From contig NZ_MAST01000002.1 in assembly GCF_001758225.1 (NCBI RefSeq), forward strand, positions 1 to 64,000: DNA of 64,000 nucleotides. Reading direction: 5' to 3'. The position numbers and the translations under genes are program-made. Within the stretch, counting starts at the first letter, position 1, and each line of letters opens with the position of its first letter. The notes under the pieces are model-generated. The model was not told the origin of the DNA, searched no databases, and was given only the letters and a program-made list of their open reading frames with translations. Positions 1 to 12,320 of this stretch are shown here, one piece after another. This DNA is from Humibacillus sp. DSM 29435. GTDB lineage: Bacteria; Actinomycetota; Actinomycetes; Actinomycetales; Dermatophilaceae.

Positions 1-2
1 TG

Positions 3-434
3 CCCGCCGAACGGTTCGACGCCGGACTGGCCGATTCCGTGTTCGCCCACTTCCGCAGGGAGGAGGACGCGAGCATGACCAGCGGCAAGTTCGACGAGGA
101 GCTGGCCCGGATGAGCCGCATCATCGACCAGCTCCGACCCTGCTCCGTGCTGCTGTGCAACGAGTCGTTCGGTGCGACCAACGAACGCGAAGGCTCCGAC
201 ATCGCTGTTGAGATCATCGACGCCCTGCGCGAGTCCGGTGTCCGGATGGTGGTCGTCACCCACATGTACGACCTGGCCCACCGCTACGAGCAGAAGAACG
301 ACACCGAGACCCTGTTCCTACGCGCCGACCGCGCCGAAGACGGCATCCGGTCGTTCCAGCTGCGCCCTGGCCCGCCCCTGCCGACCAGCTACGGACAAGA
401 CATCTACCAAGCCGTCTTCCACGACAGTACGTAG
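3..434 (+). CDS. MutS-family ATPase, C-terminal part (runs off left edge)
   Basis: This is the 3' end of a gene that begins before the window; the frame is open to base 3. The 143 visible residues fit the C-terminal ATPase domain of MutS-like proteins: a linker containing REEDASMTSGKFDEEL, a Walker B/D-loop-like stretch (SVLLCNESFGATNEREGSD), and a VVTHMYDLA segment that corresponds to the conserved ATHYHEL-type switch. In this family the domain hydrolyses ATP at a dimer interface and signals from DNA mismatches or branched DNA. Whether this is MutS1-, MutS2- or MutS-like cannot be told from the tail. The aspartate-glutamate of canonical Walker B (LLDE) appears as CNE, as in several non-canonical MutS homologues. 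An internal GTG at 39 is not the true start. Confidence 0.8.
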   Translation, partial: PAERFDAGLADSVFAHFRREEDASMTSGKFDEELARMSRIIDQLRPCSVLLCNESFGATNEREGSDIAVEIIDALRESGVRMVVVTHMYDLAHRYEQKNDTETLFLRADRAEDGIRSFQLRPGPPLPTSYGQDIYQAVFHDST

Positions 435-671
435 CGCCTCTTGAGCTCGGTAGCTCATGGTCGTTGGCCAGCAGCTCGGGCCCGTGAAAACTGACCGTCT
501 CGATCGTGACTCTGGCCCGATCACGGCGTCTGCCGATAGTGTCGGAGACGGCGATGGATCCCGCCTGGGCGTGCCGGCTTCACCCCGAACTGCCAGCTCC
601 GGCTGATGGTTCCTGACTCGTCGTGAACGGGCAGGATCTGGCGCTCGTCCGCACCTGACGGGAGCACACCG

Positions 672-1214
672 ATGGCTCACCAGCACACGCCGCCGCAACC
701 GCACGCGTCGCGCCTGACCGACTTCGCCGGGCATCCCCTCGTCGTGTCGGTCATGCCCGGGCAGCCGCAGCTCGTCGCGGTCACAGCGGCATCCCTCGGG
801 CGCGCCATCGGAGCCCCCACGCTCTACTTCGCCTACGTCGACCCCTCCCGCTACACCGTCGACGAGTTCCCCGACGGGACCGTGCGCCACGCCTCCATCG
901 ACCCCGACGCCGACGACGACTGGGAAGACGTGGCCGCCAACCTCACCCGGGAAGTCGCAACCTCCATGCACGGACAGGACCAGCCCTGGGAGTTTCGCTA
1001 CCTCGCCGGCCGCGTCGACCGATCCCTCACCCACCTGGCCCGCGCCGTCGACGCAGCCGCCTTCGTCGTCGCCACCCATCAGGGCCACCACCACCACATC
1101 CGAGACTTCGTCAGGGAGTCGATCTCCGTGCAGCTCGCCCAGCACCAGCATCGACCCGTGCTGACCGTGCCCCTCGAAGTCGTCGACTGGGAAGGCCGCG
1201 CGCCCTGGGACTGA
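672..1214 (+). CDS. Universal stress protein family protein
   Basis: A 180-residue protein with the single-domain UspA layout: an N-terminal strand (PLVVSVMPGQP), an alternating alpha/beta core, and a C-terminal region (AAAFVVATHQGHHHHIRDFVRESISVQLAQHQHRPVLTVPL) that matches the position of the ATP-binding G-2x-G-9x-G(S/T) segment followed by the last strand. The glycines of that motif are poorly kept and a four-histidine run replaces part of it, so ATP binding is doubtful. It stands alone, 237 bp after the MutS-like gene and convergent with the acyl-CoA ligase (6 bp between stops). UspA proteins in actinobacteria commonly belong to stress or dormancy regulons, which fits the phosphoketolase clusters in this window. 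Confidence 0.75.
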   Translation: MAHQHTPPQPHASRLTDFAGHPLVVSVMPGQPQLVAVTAASLGRAIGAPTLYFAYVDPSRYTVDEFPDGTVRHASIDPDADDDWEDVAANLTREVATSMHGQDQPWEFRYLAGRVDRSLTHLARAVDAAAFVVATHQGHHHHIRDFVRESISVQLAQHQHRPVLTVPLEVVDWEGRAPWD

Positions 1215-1220
1215 CCGCCC

Positions 1221-2900
<1,680 letters not shown>

Positions 2901-2948
2901 GACTGACACTTCCTCACTGCCGCGGGCACGGCGAGATCACGAATGGGG

Positions 2949-3242
2949 TCAAGGTACCGCCGTCCCACCGTCACCGACGAGCACCGCCAGCACTTCGCCC
3001 ACTGTTGTCGACCGCACGACGGTCCCGGGCAGGGGCAGGTGCCCTTGAACCTCGTAGCGGTTGCGACGACCGTCCTTCTCCTTCACCACGTAACCGTCCT
3101 TGGTCAGGTCGTTGACGATGGCGTAGGCCCGGCGCTCGGTGATGCCCAACGCCGCCGCGACATCGATGAGCCGCGACCCTGGATCGTGCGCGATGCAGAG
3201 CAACGCTTGAGCGTGGTTCGTCAGGAAGCTCCACTCCGCCAT
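2949..3242 (-). CDS. Small winged helix-turn-helix transcriptional regulator
   Basis: A 97-residue protein that is almost entirely a winged helix: LTNHAQALLCIAHDPGSRLIDVAAALGITERRAYAIVNDLTKDGYVVKEKDGRRNRYEVQ. The recognition helix is ITERRAYAIVNDL and the wing carries KDGRRNRYEV, as in MarR/ArsR-like DNA-binding domains. The short C-terminal tail could serve dimerisation. It is divergent from the slipin-phosphoketolase cluster, with an AT-rich intergenic stretch containing a GCTAGT/ACTAGC inverted repeat between them. Control of that cluster, of itself, or of the adjacent fadD is possible but unproven. Confidence 0.75.
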   Translation of the reverse strand: MAEWSFLTNHAQALLCIAHDPGSRLIDVAAALGITERRAYAIVNDLTKDGYVVKEKDGRRNRYEVQGHLPLPGTVVRSTTVGEVLAVLVGDGGTAVP

Positions 3243-3279
3243 GACCCACAGACTACACTCAGGATTCTAGAAATAAATT

Positions 3280-3299
3280 GCTAGTTATCTACGACTAGC
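3280..3299. promoter_or_regulatory. Candidate operator in the divergent regulator/slipin intergenic region
   Basis: Perfect 6-bp inverted repeat GCTAGT, 8-bp spacer, ACTAGC, within a conspicuously AT-rich patch (3262-3300) in otherwise G+C-rich DNA. A further CTAG occurs at 3267. The site lies 38-57 bp upstream of the winged-helix gene start and about 220 bp before the slipin start. A binding site for the adjacent regulator is an inference from position and symmetry. Confidence 0.4.
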
Positions 3300-3521
3300 G
3301 TAACGTCGGAAGCGAACGACGCGAGAGGCTCGGCGGTCACCGACCGTCCGACACGAGGGTCGACCTGACGCCACTCAACCTGGCGGCAACGATCTCCCTC
3401 GTGCCGAGCCGACTGGCTGAACGTTCGATATCGAAGGATGTGCCGTCATGGCCACTTCCACCGGCCGCTGCTGGTCGAACCAGCCGCTTGTTCACCACTC
3501 GCCCTGGCGGCGTTGATCATC

Positions 3522-4352
3522 ATGGGTACCGCAGTGAGCGTCGTGGTCGTGGTCGTGGTCGTCCTGCTCGCGGCGGCGTTGCTGGCCGTCAAGATCCTCA
3601 AGCAGTACGAGCAGGGTGTGCTCTTCCGGTTCGGGAAGGTCATCGGCGTCCGCCAGCCGGGCCTGCGTCTCATCATCCCGTTCGTCGACGTGCTGCACCG
3701 GGTGTCGCTGCGAATCGTCACGATGCCGATCCAGTCTCAAGGCATCATCACCCGCGACAACGTCAGCGTCGATGTCTCAGCCGTGGCCTACTTCAAGGTC
3801 GTCGACGCGGAGAAGTCGGTCATCGCCATCGAGAACGTCTACGCCGCGATCGACCAGATCGCACAGACCACCCTGCGCAAGGTCGTGGGCCAACACACGC
3901 TGGACGAGACCCTGTCCGAGACCGACCGGATCAACCTCGACATCCGCGAGATCCTCGACGTCAGCACGGTGGACTGGGGCGTGGAGGTGACCCTGGTCGA
4001 GCTCAAGGACATCCAGCTGCCCGAGAGCATGAAGCGCGCCATGGCCCGCCAGGCCGAGGCCGAACGGGAGAAGCGCGCCAAGATCATCAACGCCGAAGGG
4101 GAGTCCCTGGCCGCGGCCGCCCTCGGTGACGCCTCGGACACGATGATGGCCCACCCACTCGCGCTGCAGCTGCGCAACCTGCAGTCGCTGGTGGAGATCG
4201 GCGTCGACAAGAACACCACCGTCGTGTTCCCCGCCCCGATCATGACCACGATCGCCGAGCTCGGTGCGTTCATCGCCCGCGAACAGGCCGCCGCCGGTCC
4301 CGTCCCGGCGCCAGCAGCCAACGGCAGCAAGCCTCGGACGGTGCCGGCCTGA
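3522..4352 (+). CDS. Slipin/stomatin-like SPFH-domain membrane protein (copy 1)
   Basis: A 276-residue protein: one N-terminal hydrophobic anchor ([17 protein letters not shown], residues about 5-22), then an SPFH band-7 domain starting at [16 protein letters not shown], then a coiled-coil segment rich in A, E, K and R ([23 protein letters not shown]), and a short variable tail. This is the layout of bacterial slipins, which form oligomeric rings at membranes and are linked to membrane microdomains and protein quality control. The ATG at 3522 matches the start of the paralogue at 61512-60664; an in-frame ATG at 3438 would add an unconserved leader. It is 77 bp upstream of phosphoketolase, in the same order as in copy 2. 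No NfeD-type partner protease is adjacent. Confidence 0.88.
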   Translation: MGTAVSVVVVVVVVLLAAALLAVKILKQYEQGVLFRFGKVIGVRQPGLRLIIPFVDVLHRVSLRIVTMPIQSQGIITRDNVSVDVSAVAYFKVVDAEKSVIAIENVYAAIDQIAQTTLRKVVGQHTLDETLSETDRINLDIREILDVSTVDWGVEVTLVELKDIQLPESMKRAMARQAEAEREKRAKIINAEGESLAAAALGDASDTMMAHPLALQLRNLQSLVEIGVDKNTTVVFPAPIMTTIAELGAFIAREQAAAGPVPAPAANGSKPRTVPA

Positions 4353-4429
4353 GGCCAGTCTGACGGCAGCCGGTACCCGTTGTCCGGCAGCACGACCGAA
4401 CCTCATCCTCCATCGACAAGGACCCCAGC

Positions 4430-6856
4430 ATGACTGACACCCTCGTTCCCGAGCAGCTCAGCTCGAGCCCGGGACCCGCCCCGACGCTGAGCCCCGAGAT
4501 GCTGGTCGCGATGAACGCCTACTGGCGGGCCGCAAACTACCTCTCGGTCGGCCAGATCTACCTCTACGACAACCCGCTGCTCAAGCGTCCGCTGGCGCTC
4601 TCGGACGTCAAACCGCTGGTGGTGGGCCACTGGGGCACCACCCCTGGCCAGAACTTCATCTATGTCCACCTCAACCGCGTGATCAACAAGTACGACCTGA
4701 ACATGTTCTACATCGCCGGGCCGGGCCACGGTGGGCCGGCGCTGGTGGCCAACACCTACCTCGAGGGCAGTTACACGCAGATCTACCCCGACGTCAGCCA
4801 GAACGAGGCCGGGCTCAAGAAGCTGTTCACACAGTTCTCCTTCCCCGGCGGTATCTCCAGCCACGTCGCCCCGACGACACCGGGCTCGATCCACGAGGGC
4901 GGTGAGCTCGGCTACTCCCTGAGCCACGCCTTCGGGGCCGTGTTCGACAACCCCGACCTGGTCGTCGCCTGCGTCATCGGCGACGGGGAGGCAGAGACCG
5001 GGCCGCTGGCCACGGCCTGGCACTCCACGAAGTTCCTCAGCCCGGTCGGTGACGGAGCCGTGCTGCCGATCCTGCACCTGAACGGGTACAAGATCAGCAA
5101 CCCCACCGTGCTCGCCCGGATCGAGCACGAAGAGCTGGACCAGTTCCTGCGGGGCTGCGGCTGGGACCCGCGTTTCGTCGAGGGTGACGACCCGGACACG
5201 ATGCACCAGCTGATGGCCACCGTGCTCGACGAGTGCATCGAGGCCATCCACACCATTCAGGCCCAAGCCCGTACCGGTGCCAGCACGGTCAGGCCACGGT
5301 GGCCGATGATCGTGCTGCGTTCCCCGAAAGGGTGGACCGGCCCCAAGGTGGTCGACGGGCAACAGATCGAGGGCACCTTCCGCTCCCATCAGGTACCCCT
5401 GCTCGTGGACGCCGGCCACCCCGGCCACGTCGAGCAGCTCGACGCCTGGATGCGCAGCTACCGGCCCGACGAGCTCTTCGACGACGACGGTCGCCTGCGT
5501 CCCGAACTGGCCGCCCTGGCCCCGGAAGGGAACCGGCGGATGGGCGCCAACCCGCACACCAACGGCGGGCTCCTGCTGCGCGACCTGCGGATGCCCGACT
5601 ACCGCACCCACGCCGTGGCCGTTCCCGCCCCCGGGGCTGTCGAGGCGCAGGACACCCGAGTGCTCGGCGGGTTCCTGCGTGATGTCGTGGCCGCCAACGA
5701 GGACCAAGCCAACTTCCGCATCTTCGGGCCCGACGAGACCGTGTCGAACATGCTCGACGCCGTCTTCGAGGTCACCGACCGTCAGTGGGAGGCCCGCACC
5801 GTACCGGGCGACGAGTCACTGGCGCCGACGGGTCGGGTGTTCGACTCGATGCTGTCCGAGCACCAGTCGGAGGGCTGGCTCGAGGGCTACCTGCTCACCG
5901 GCCGACACGGGTTGTTCAACTGCTACGAGGCGTTCATCCACATCGTCGACTCGATGTTCAACCAACACGCCAAGTGGCTCAAGATCACCAAGGCCCTGCC
6001 GTGGCGGCGCGACATCTCCTCGCTGAACTACCTGCTCGCCTCCCACGTGTGGCAACAGGACCACAACGGCTTCACCCACCAGGATCCCGGCTTCCTCGAC
6101 CACGTCGTCAACAAGAAGGCCGACATCGTTCGGGTCTACCTCCCGCCCGACGCCAACTGCCTGCTCTCGGTCGCCGACCACTGCCTGCGCAGCCGCCACT
6201 ACGTCAACGTCATCGTCGCCGGGAAGCACGCCATGCCGCAGTGGCTCACCATGGCCGAGGCGGAGGTCCACTGCACCAAGGGAATCGGCATCTGGGAATG
6301 GGCCGGTAACGACCGCGGGGCAGAGCCCGACGTCGTGATGGCGTGCTGCGGCGACACCCCCACCCTTGAGGTACTGGCCGCGGTGACCATCCTGCGTGAG
6401 CAGCTACCCGAGCTGAAGATCCGGGTCGTCAACGTCGTGGACCTGATGAAGCTGCAGTCCGCCAGCGAGCACCCCCACGGGCTGTCCGACCTCGACTACG
6501 ACAGCCTGTTCACCACAGACAAACACATCGTCTTCGCCTTCCACGGCTACCCCACCCTGATCCACCGGCTCACCTACCGGCGCACCAACCGCAACCTGCA
6601 CGTCCGTGGCTACAACGAGGAAGGCACCATCACCACTGCTTTCGACATGCGGGTGCAGAACCGCCTCGACCGCTTCCACCTCGTCCAGGACGTCATCGAC
6701 CGGTTGCCCCAGCTCGGCGCAACCGGCGACTACCTCAAACAAAAGATGGCCGACAAGCTCATCGAACACGACCTCTACATCAATGCCCACGGCCAGGACC
6801 TCCCAGAGATCCGCGACTGGACCTGGGTTTCGCAGGGAGCCACCCGTGACGAGTGA
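4430..6856 (+). CDS. xfp: Xylulose-5-phosphate/fructose-6-phosphate phosphoketolase (copy 1)
   Basis: An 808-residue thiamine-diphosphate enzyme that splits xylulose-5-P (or fructose-6-P) with phosphate to acetyl-P and glyceraldehyde-3-P (or erythrose-4-P). The TPP/Mg site is visible near residue 184 ([20 protein letters not shown]). Also present are the phosphoketolase signatures [39 protein letters not shown], and [15 protein letters not shown] in the middle domain. Length is that of full Xfp. The ribosome site AAGGA is 7 nt before the ATG, and the same GACAAGGACCCC context precedes copy 2. Its last 11 bases overlap the downstream P-type ATPase, so the two are probably co-translated. No acetate kinase or phosphotransacetylase is in the window to use the acetyl-P. 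Confidence 0.95.
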   Translation: MTDTLVPEQLSSSPGPAPTLSPEMLVAMNAYWRAANYLSVGQIYLYDNPLLKRPLALSDVKPLVVGHWGTTPGQNFIYVHLNRVINKYDLNMFYIAGPGHGGPALVANTYLEGSYTQIYPDVSQNEAGLKKLFTQFSFPGGISSHVAPTTPGSIHEGGELGYSLSHAFGAVFDNPDLVVACVIGDGEAETGPLATAWHSTKFLSPVGDGAVLPILHLNGYKISNPTVLARIEHEELDQFLRGCGWDPRFVEGDDPDTMHQLMATVLDECIEAIHTIQAQARTGASTVRPRWPMIVLRSPKGWTGPKVVDGQQIEGTFRSHQVPLLVDAGHPGHVEQLDAWMRSYRPDELFDDDGRLRPELAALAPEGNRRMGANPHTNGGLLLRDLRMPDYRTHAVAVPAPGAVEAQDTRVLGGFLRDVVAANEDQANFRIFGPDETVSNMLDAVFEVTDRQWEARTVPGDESLAPTGRVFDSMLSEHQSEGWLEGYLLTGRHGLFNCYEAFIHIVDSMFNQHAKWLKITKALPWRRDISSLNYLLASHVWQQDHNGFTHQDPGFLDHVVNKKADIVRVYLPPDANCLLSVADHCLRSRHYVNVIVAGKHAMPQWLTMAEAEVHCTKGIGIWEWAGNDRGAEPDVVMACCGDTPTLEVLAAVTILREQLPELKIRVVNVVDLMKLQSASEHPHGLSDLDYDSLFTTDKHIVFAFHGYPTLIHRLTYRRTNRNLHVRGYNEEGTITTAFDMRVQNRLDRFHLVQDVIDRLPQLGATGDYLKQKMADKLIEHDLYINAHGQDLPEIRDWTWVSQGATRDE

Positions 6857-9323
6857 CACCAGGCCCACGGGGCCGGCCCCACCGGCCGACTCCCCCGACG
6901 ACCTGTTGACCCTGCCGGTGCCCGAGCTCGAGCGACGGTTGGCCACCTCTGCTCAAGGCCTCAGCCAGGCGGAGGCCGTCAGACGGCTCAGCCAGTACGG
7001 GCCGAACGAGATCGCCGACCACAAGACGAACCCGCTGCTGGAGTTCCTCTCCTACTTCTGGGGACCGATCCCTTGGATGATCGAGGTCGCGGTGATCCTG
7101 TCGGGCGCCGTCCGACACTGGCCTGACTTCTTCATCATCCTGCTACTGCTGCTGGCCAACGCCGTGGTGGGCTACACCGAGGAACGTCAGGCGGGCAACG
7201 CCATCGACGCGCTGAAGGCCAAGCTGGCCATCAACGCCCGCGTCAAACGTGACGGTGAATGGGTCACGCCGGCCGCACGAGAGCTGGTGCCCGGCGACGT
7301 GATCCGCCTGCGGTTGGGAGACATCGTGCCCGCCGACGCCCGACTGCTGGAGGGCGACGAGATCGAGGTCGACCAGTCCGCCCTCACCGGCGAGTCCCTG
7401 CCCGCCACCTGCGCGCCGGGCGACCCGGTGTACTCGGGCTCGATCATCCGCCGCGGCGAGATCGGTGCCCTGGTCTACGCCACGGGAACCCACACCTACT
7501 TCGGCAAGACAGCCGAGCTGGTACAGGACGCCCACACCGTCAGCCACTTCCAGAAAGCCGTCCTGCGGATCGGCAACTACCTCATCATGCTCGCGGCGGT
7601 GTTCGTCGCCGTGATCGTGCTCGTGTCGTTGCTGCGCGGCGACCCCATCCTGACCACCCTCCAGTTTGCCCTCGTGCTGACGGTCGCGGCGATCCCCGTT
7701 GCGATGCCCACGGTGCTGTCGGTGACGATGGCGGTCGGCGCCCGGCTGCTGGCCAAGAAGCAGGCCATCGTCAGCCGCCTGGTCGCCATCGAGGAGCTGG
7801 CCGGGGTGGACGTGCTGTGCGCGGACAAGACGGGCACCCTGACCCAGAACTCACTGACGCTCGGCGACCCGTTCAGCATCGAGACCGTCACGCCCGGCGA
7901 GGTCGTCCTGGCCGCTGCACTGGCCTCTCGTGCCGACAACGACGACCCCATCGACCTCGCTGTTCTCGGCGGGCTGAACGACAAGCACCAGCTCGCCGGC
8001 TATACCGTGACCCACTTCGAACCGTTCAACCCGGTCGACAAGCGCACCGAGGCCACCGTGACCGGAGCCGACGGCACGACGTTCAAAGTCAGCAAGGGCG
8101 CTCCCCAGGTGATCCTGCGCCTCACGAGCGACAACGCCCACGTCACACCGGCCGTTGACACGGCCGTCAACGAATTCGCTTCTCGCGGTTACCGATCCCT
8201 GGGAGTGGCCCGCGCCGACGCTGACGGCTCATGGGTGTTCCTGGGCGTGCTCCCGCTGTTCGACCCACCCCGCGAAGACGCCCAGACCACGATCGCCACC
8301 GCCCGCGCCATGGGGGTGAGCGTCAAGATGGTCACCGGTGACGCGATCGCCATCGCCAAGGAGACAGCCGTCAAGGTCGGGCTCGGTTCCAACATCCTGG
8401 ATGCCGCCGGCCTCGGTGACGTCAAGAAGCAGGAGACCCCCGCGATGGTGCGGGAGATCGAGACCGTCGACGGCTTCGCCCAGGTCTTCCCTGAGCACAA
8501 ATACCACATCATCGACGTCCTGCAACAGGGCGGTCACATCGTCGGGATGACCGGCGACGGCGTCAACGATGCCCCAGCGCTGAAGAAGGCCGACTGCGGC
8601 GTCGCCGTATCCGGAGCCACCGACGCCGCACGCGCCGCGGCCGCGATCGTGCTGCTCACTCCCGGGCTGGCGGTGATCATCGACGCGATCAAGGAGAGCC
8701 GCAAGATCTTCCAGCGGATGAACTCCTACGCCATCTACCGCATTGCCGAGACCCTTCGGGTGCTGTTGTTCGTGACGCTGGCGATCCTCGTCTTCAACTT
8801 CTTCCCGGTCACCGCGATCATGATCGTGATGCTGGCGCTGCTCAACGACGGGGCGATCCTGTCGATCGCCTACGACAACGTGCACTACAAGATGAAGCCC
8901 GAAGCCTGGAACATGCGCGTGGTCTTGGGCATAGCCACCGTGCTGGGGGTCGTCGGCCCGGTGGCCGCGTTCGGGCTGTTCTACCTCGGCGAGCGCGTCT
9001 TCGACCTCGGCCGGCCCCAGCTGCAGACGATGATGTACCTGATGCTCTCGGTCGCCGGGCACCTCACGATCTTCCTCACCCGCACCCGCGGACCGTTCTG
9101 GTCGATCCGCCCGGCCCGCATCCTGCTCCTCGCCGTGCTCGGCACCCAGGCGATCGCCACCCTCATCGCCGTCTACGGGCTGTTCATGACCCCCCTCGGC
9201 TGGGGGTGGGCCGGGTTCGTCTGGGTCTACGCGATCATCTGGGCCCTGCTCAGCGACCGCGTCAAGCTGCTCGCCTACCGCATCCTCGACCCTTCCCCCG
9301 CCGAGCTACCCGAGCGCACGTGA
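6846..9323 (+). CDS. P3A-type proton-translocating P-type ATPase (copy 1)
   Basis: An 825-residue ATPase of the plasma-membrane H+-ATPase (P3A) class. Visible are the N-terminal actuator entry (LSQYGPNEI), TGES in the actuator domain ([11 protein letters not shown]), the phosphorylation motif DKTGTLTQ at D327, KGAPQVIL in the nucleotide domain, the hinge [17 protein letters not shown], and about ten hydrophobic segments. The GTG start at 6846 is preceded by AGGGAG with a 6-nt spacer and overlaps the phosphoketolase end. The gene ends with a 4-nt GTGA overlap into the GH65 gene. Proton export is the family's usual role; a different cation cannot be excluded. Unlike copy 2 it ends shortly after the last membrane helix, with no His/Cys-rich tail. 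Confidence 0.9.
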   Translation: MTSDTRPTGPAPPADSPDDLLTLPVPELERRLATSAQGLSQAEAVRRLSQYGPNEIADHKTNPLLEFLSYFWGPIPWMIEVAVILSGAVRHWPDFFIILLLLLANAVVGYTEERQAGNAIDALKAKLAINARVKRDGEWVTPAARELVPGDVIRLRLGDIVPADARLLEGDEIEVDQSALTGESLPATCAPGDPVYSGSIIRRGEIGALVYATGTHTYFGKTAELVQDAHTVSHFQKAVLRIGNYLIMLAAVFVAVIVLVSLLRGDPILTTLQFALVLTVAAIPVAMPTVLSVTMAVGARLLAKKQAIVSRLVAIEELAGVDVLCADKTGTLTQNSLTLGDPFSIETVTPGEVVLAAALASRADNDDPIDLAVLGGLNDKHQLAGYTVTHFEPFNPVDKRTEATVTGADGTTFKVSKGAPQVILRLTSDNAHVTPAVDTAVNEFASRGYRSLGVARADADGSWVFLGVLPLFDPPREDAQTTIATARAMGVSVKMVTGDAIAIAKETAVKVGLGSNILDAAGLGDVKKQETPAMVREIETVDGFAQVFPEHKYHIIDVLQQGGHIVGMTGDGVNDAPALKKADCGVAVSGATDAARAAAAIVLLTPGLAVIIDAIKESRKIFQRMNSYAIYRIAETLRVLLFVTLAILVFNFFPVTAIMIVMLALLNDGAILSIAYDNVHYKMKPEAWNMRVVLGIATVLGVVGPVAAFGLFYLGERVFDLGRPQLQTMMYLMLSVAGHLTIFLTRTRGPFWSIRPARILLLAVLGTQAIATLIAVYGLFMTPLGWGWAGFVWVYAIIWALLSDRVKLLAYRILDPSPAELPERT

Positions 9324-11731
9324 TCACCCATTCGGTCTACACGGAGGAACCGTGGTGTCTGCGCGAGAGCGGCCTTGACCTCGGCGTACTGGCTCAGAGC
9401 GAGTCTCTTTTCGCGTTGTCGAACGGGCACCTCGGCTGGCGCGGCAACCTGGACGAGGGAGAGCCGCACGGGCTGCCGGGCTCCTACCTCAACGGGGTGT
9501 ACGAGTCACGACCACTGCCCTACGCCGAAGCCGGCTACGGCTACCCCGAAGCGGGGCAGACGGTCATCGATGTCACCAACGGCAAGCTCATCCGGTTGCT
9601 GGTCGATGATCAGCCCTTCGATGTCCGCTACGGGCAGCTGGTCGCCCACGAGAGGGTGCTGGACTTCCGCACCGGTCTGCTCACTCGCACGGTGCAGTGG
9701 GTGTCGCCGGGCGGGCGAGGGGTGCGGGTGCACTCCCAGCGGCTGGTGTCGCTGACGCAGCGGTCGGTGGCCGCGATCTACTACGAGGTCGAGGCGCTCG
9801 ACGAGGTGCGGGTCGTGCTGCAGTCCGAGCTGATGGCCAACGAGGCGCTACCGACCAGCGACGACGATCCCCGACAGGCCGCCGAGCTGCGAGCGCCGCT
9901 GCTGTCGGAGCAGTACGCCTGCGCGGGCACGGGTGGATCACTGCTGCACCACACTGCCCTCAGCGGGCTGCGAGTGGGTGCCGGGATGGAACACGACGTG
10001 TATGGCCCGGCCACGGCATCCCCGAGCCAGGTGAGATCATCTCTGGAGCAGGCGGATTCCGTGTCGATCGCCGCAGCGAGCGAGCCGGATCTGGCGCGGG
10101 TGACGGTCACCGCGACGCTGCGCCCGGGTCAGCGGCTTCGACTCATCAAGTACGTCGCCTACGGCTGGTCGGCGGTCCGTTCGCAACCGGCGGTCGCCGA
10201 TCAGATTGCCGCGGCTCTCACGGTGGCCAGGCAGAGCGGGTGGCCCGGGCTGGTGGCAGAGCAGCGCGACTACCTCGACGAGTTCTGGGCCGGCGCCGAC
10301 GTGGTCCTCGATGGCGACCCGCGGGTGCAGCAGGCAGTGCGATTCTCGTTGTTCCACCTGTTGCAGGCCGGAGCGCGGGCAGAGGGGCGGGCGATCCCGG
10401 CCAAGGGCCTGACCGGCCCCGGTTACGACGGCCACGCGTTCTGGGACACCGAGTCGTTCGCGCTACAGGTTCTCACCTACACCGCTCCACAGGCCGCTGG
10501 TGACGCGCTGCGGTGGCGGCACTCGATCCTGCCCCAGGCCCGCGATCGCGCGGCCCAGCTCGGGTTGGCCGGGGCCGTCTTTCCGTGGCGCACGATCGCA
10601 GGGCACGAATGCTCGGGATACTGGCCGGCCGGGACAGCCGCCTTCCACGTGGGCGCCGACATCGCCGACGCGGTGGTGCGCTACCTCAACGTCACCGGTG
10701 ACACATCGTTCGAGCGTGACATCGGTCTGGAGCTGCTGGCCGAGACGGCGCGGCTGTGGTGCTCGCTGGGACACTACGACGCGCAGCGCGGGTTCCGTAT
10801 CGACGGGGTGACCGGCCCCGACGAGTACTCGGCCGTAGCCGACAACAACGTGTACACCAACCTCATGGCGCAGCACAATCTCCTCTCCGCGGCCGACGCC
10901 GCCGGTCGGCATCCCGACCGGGCTCGCCACCTCGGCATCGACGCCGAGGAAGCTGCGGCGTGGCGTGCCGCGGCACGGTCCATGGTCATCCCCTACGACC
11001 ACGACCTGGGCGTCCATCCCCAGGCCGAGGGGTTCACCAGCCACGAGATGTGGGACTTCGCCGCCACGACCGACGAGCACTACCCATTGCTGCTGCACGC
11101 GCCTTACTTCGACCTCTACCGCAAACAGGTCGTCAAACAGGCTGACCTGGTGCTCGCGATGCACCTGCGCGGTGAGGCCTTCACGCCGGCCCAGAAGGCC
11201 CGCAACTTCTGCTACTACGAAGCCCTAACCGTGCGCGACTCGTCTCTGTCGGCCTGCACCCAGGCGGTGCTGGCCGCCGAGACCGGCCACCTGGAGCTGG
11301 CCTACGACTACCTGACAGAAGCGGCCCTGATGGACCTGCACAACCTTGAGCTCAACACTCGCGACGGCCTGCACGTCGCGTCGCTGGCCGGTACGTGGAT
11401 CGCGCTCGTCGCCGGGTTGGGCGGGCTGCGTGACCGAGACGGCATCCTGGCCTTCACGCCCCGGCTCCCGGCCGGCATCACCCGTCTGGTCTTCACTCTC
11501 TGCGTGCGCGCGCGTCGTCTCAGCGTCGAGATCACCCCGCGCACCACGACCTACCGTCTGCGCGAGGGCGACCCGCTGCGGCTGCTGCACGACGGCACGG
11601 CGTTGACGCTGACCGCTGCCGCACCGGTGACCCGGCCCGTCCACGAACCAGGGGACGGCCGGGAACCGACCCACGGAGCACCGACCCAGCCGCACGGCCG
11701 GGCTCCGGCCCGCCAGCGACCGCCCCGCTGA
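9320..11731 (+). CDS. GH65-family disaccharide phosphorylase (copy 1)
   Basis: An 803-residue protein of glycoside hydrolase family 65, which includes maltose, trehalose and kojibiose phosphorylases that release beta-glucose-1-P. Domain order is typical: N-terminal beta-sandwich (from HSVYTEEPWCLRES), linker, (alpha/alpha)6 barrel containing [11 protein letters not shown] and [20 protein letters not shown], the general-acid motif [13 protein letters not shown] with Glu502, and a C-terminal beta-sheet domain. The GTG start at 9320 forms a GTGA overlap with the ATPase stop. The Gln/Arg-rich tail after residue 770 looks unconserved. No beta-phosphoglucomutase is adjacent here, in contrast to copy 2 at 48202. 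The exact disaccharide cannot be decided from sequence. Confidence 0.88.
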   Translation: MITHSVYTEEPWCLRESGLDLGVLAQSESLFALSNGHLGWRGNLDEGEPHGLPGSYLNGVYESRPLPYAEAGYGYPEAGQTVIDVTNGKLIRLLVDDQPFDVRYGQLVAHERVLDFRTGLLTRTVQWVSPGGRGVRVHSQRLVSLTQRSVAAIYYEVEALDEVRVVLQSELMANEALPTSDDDPRQAAELRAPLLSEQYACAGTGGSLLHHTALSGLRVGAGMEHDVYGPATASPSQVRSSLEQADSVSIAAASEPDLARVTVTATLRPGQRLRLIKYVAYGWSAVRSQPAVADQIAAALTVARQSGWPGLVAEQRDYLDEFWAGADVVLDGDPRVQQAVRFSLFHLLQAGARAEGRAIPAKGLTGPGYDGHAFWDTESFALQVLTYTAPQAAGDALRWRHSILPQARDRAAQLGLAGAVFPWRTIAGHECSGYWPAGTAAFHVGADIADAVVRYLNVTGDTSFERDIGLELLAETARLWCSLGHYDAQRGFRIDGVTGPDEYSAVADNNVYTNLMAQHNLLSAADAAGRHPDRARHLGIDAEEAAAWRAAARSMVIPYDHDLGVHPQAEGFTSHEMWDFAATTDEHYPLLLHAPYFDLYRKQVVKQADLVLAMHLRGEAFTPAQKARNFCYYEALTVRDSSLSACTQAVLAAETGHLELAYDYLTEAALMDLHNLELNTRDGLHVASLAGTWIALVAGLGGLRDRDGILAFTPRLPAGITRLVFTLCVRARRLSVEITPRTTTYRLREGDPLRLLHDGTALTLTAAAPVTRPVHEPGDGREPTHGAPTQPHGRAPARQRPPR

Positions 11732-11819
11732 CCCTCTCGAGCACCCGACCGCACCGACCGGCGCGCAGAGACGGCGGGCGCTAGCGACCACCCCTGCTGA
11801 CCGGTCCGCGGGTCAGCCG

Positions 11820-12208
11820 AGCAGGCGACCTTCGTGCCGGGGACGAAGCCTCACACCCGGTGGTCGCATCCTCTGGCACCACCCGGATCGGACCGGCGGT
11901 TCCGCCGACAGGCGTTTCGATGCTCGCCGTCATCTTCTCGACCCGCTAGCTCGCCCCCCGACGGTCAGCGACGCGGCATCCTCCACCTCGACCTCGTAGC
12001 TGAACGTGGGAGTTCGCACCACGAAACCCGCCTGCCGCAGCCGGCCGACGACGTAGTCGACACTGGCGTCGTAGCCGGGGCTGTTCGGACGCTCGGCGTC
12101 CGGGGCCGCCCGGTTGCCACCGTTGCGGTCGGAGATCCGCTGCAGTGCGATCAGATGCCGGTTCGCGTCAGCTGCCGTCGTCTTCTTGACGAGCCGCAAG
12201 AGCAGCAC
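11820..12208 (-). pseudogene. Remnant of M28-family aminopeptidase (N-terminal region, multiple frameshifts)
   Basis: One frame (12208 to 11930) reads a sequence typical of the M28 metallopeptidase propeptide/PA region: NRHLIALQRISDRNGGNRA, then PGYDASVDYVVGRLRQAGFVV. It stops early. The following DNA continues the same protein in other frames: ETPVGGTAGPIRVVPEDATTGCEAS, then FVPGTKVAC around 11825-11847, matching the protease-associated domain. The signal peptide and the whole catalytic domain are missing. Several indels are therefore needed and the gene is dead. It lies just downstream of the copy-1 GH65 gene on the opposite strand, suggesting that cluster landed in or beside an old peptidase gene. 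Confidence 0.7.
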
Positions 12209-12320
12209 GCCGGGAGGGGGTTCGCGGTCTCATACTGCCTCTTCGGGTAAAGGTCACATTGGTCACGACCTGTGAAGATGATCACTGTGGTGGACGCTGT
12301 CCATCGAGGTCCAGGGTGGG

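Noticed and set aside
4403-5707. Long minus-strand frames opposite phosphoketolase copy 1 (and similar plus frames at 58341-59621).
   Set aside because: Shadow frames with biased composition and no family match; the two occur in matching places because the enzyme is duplicated.
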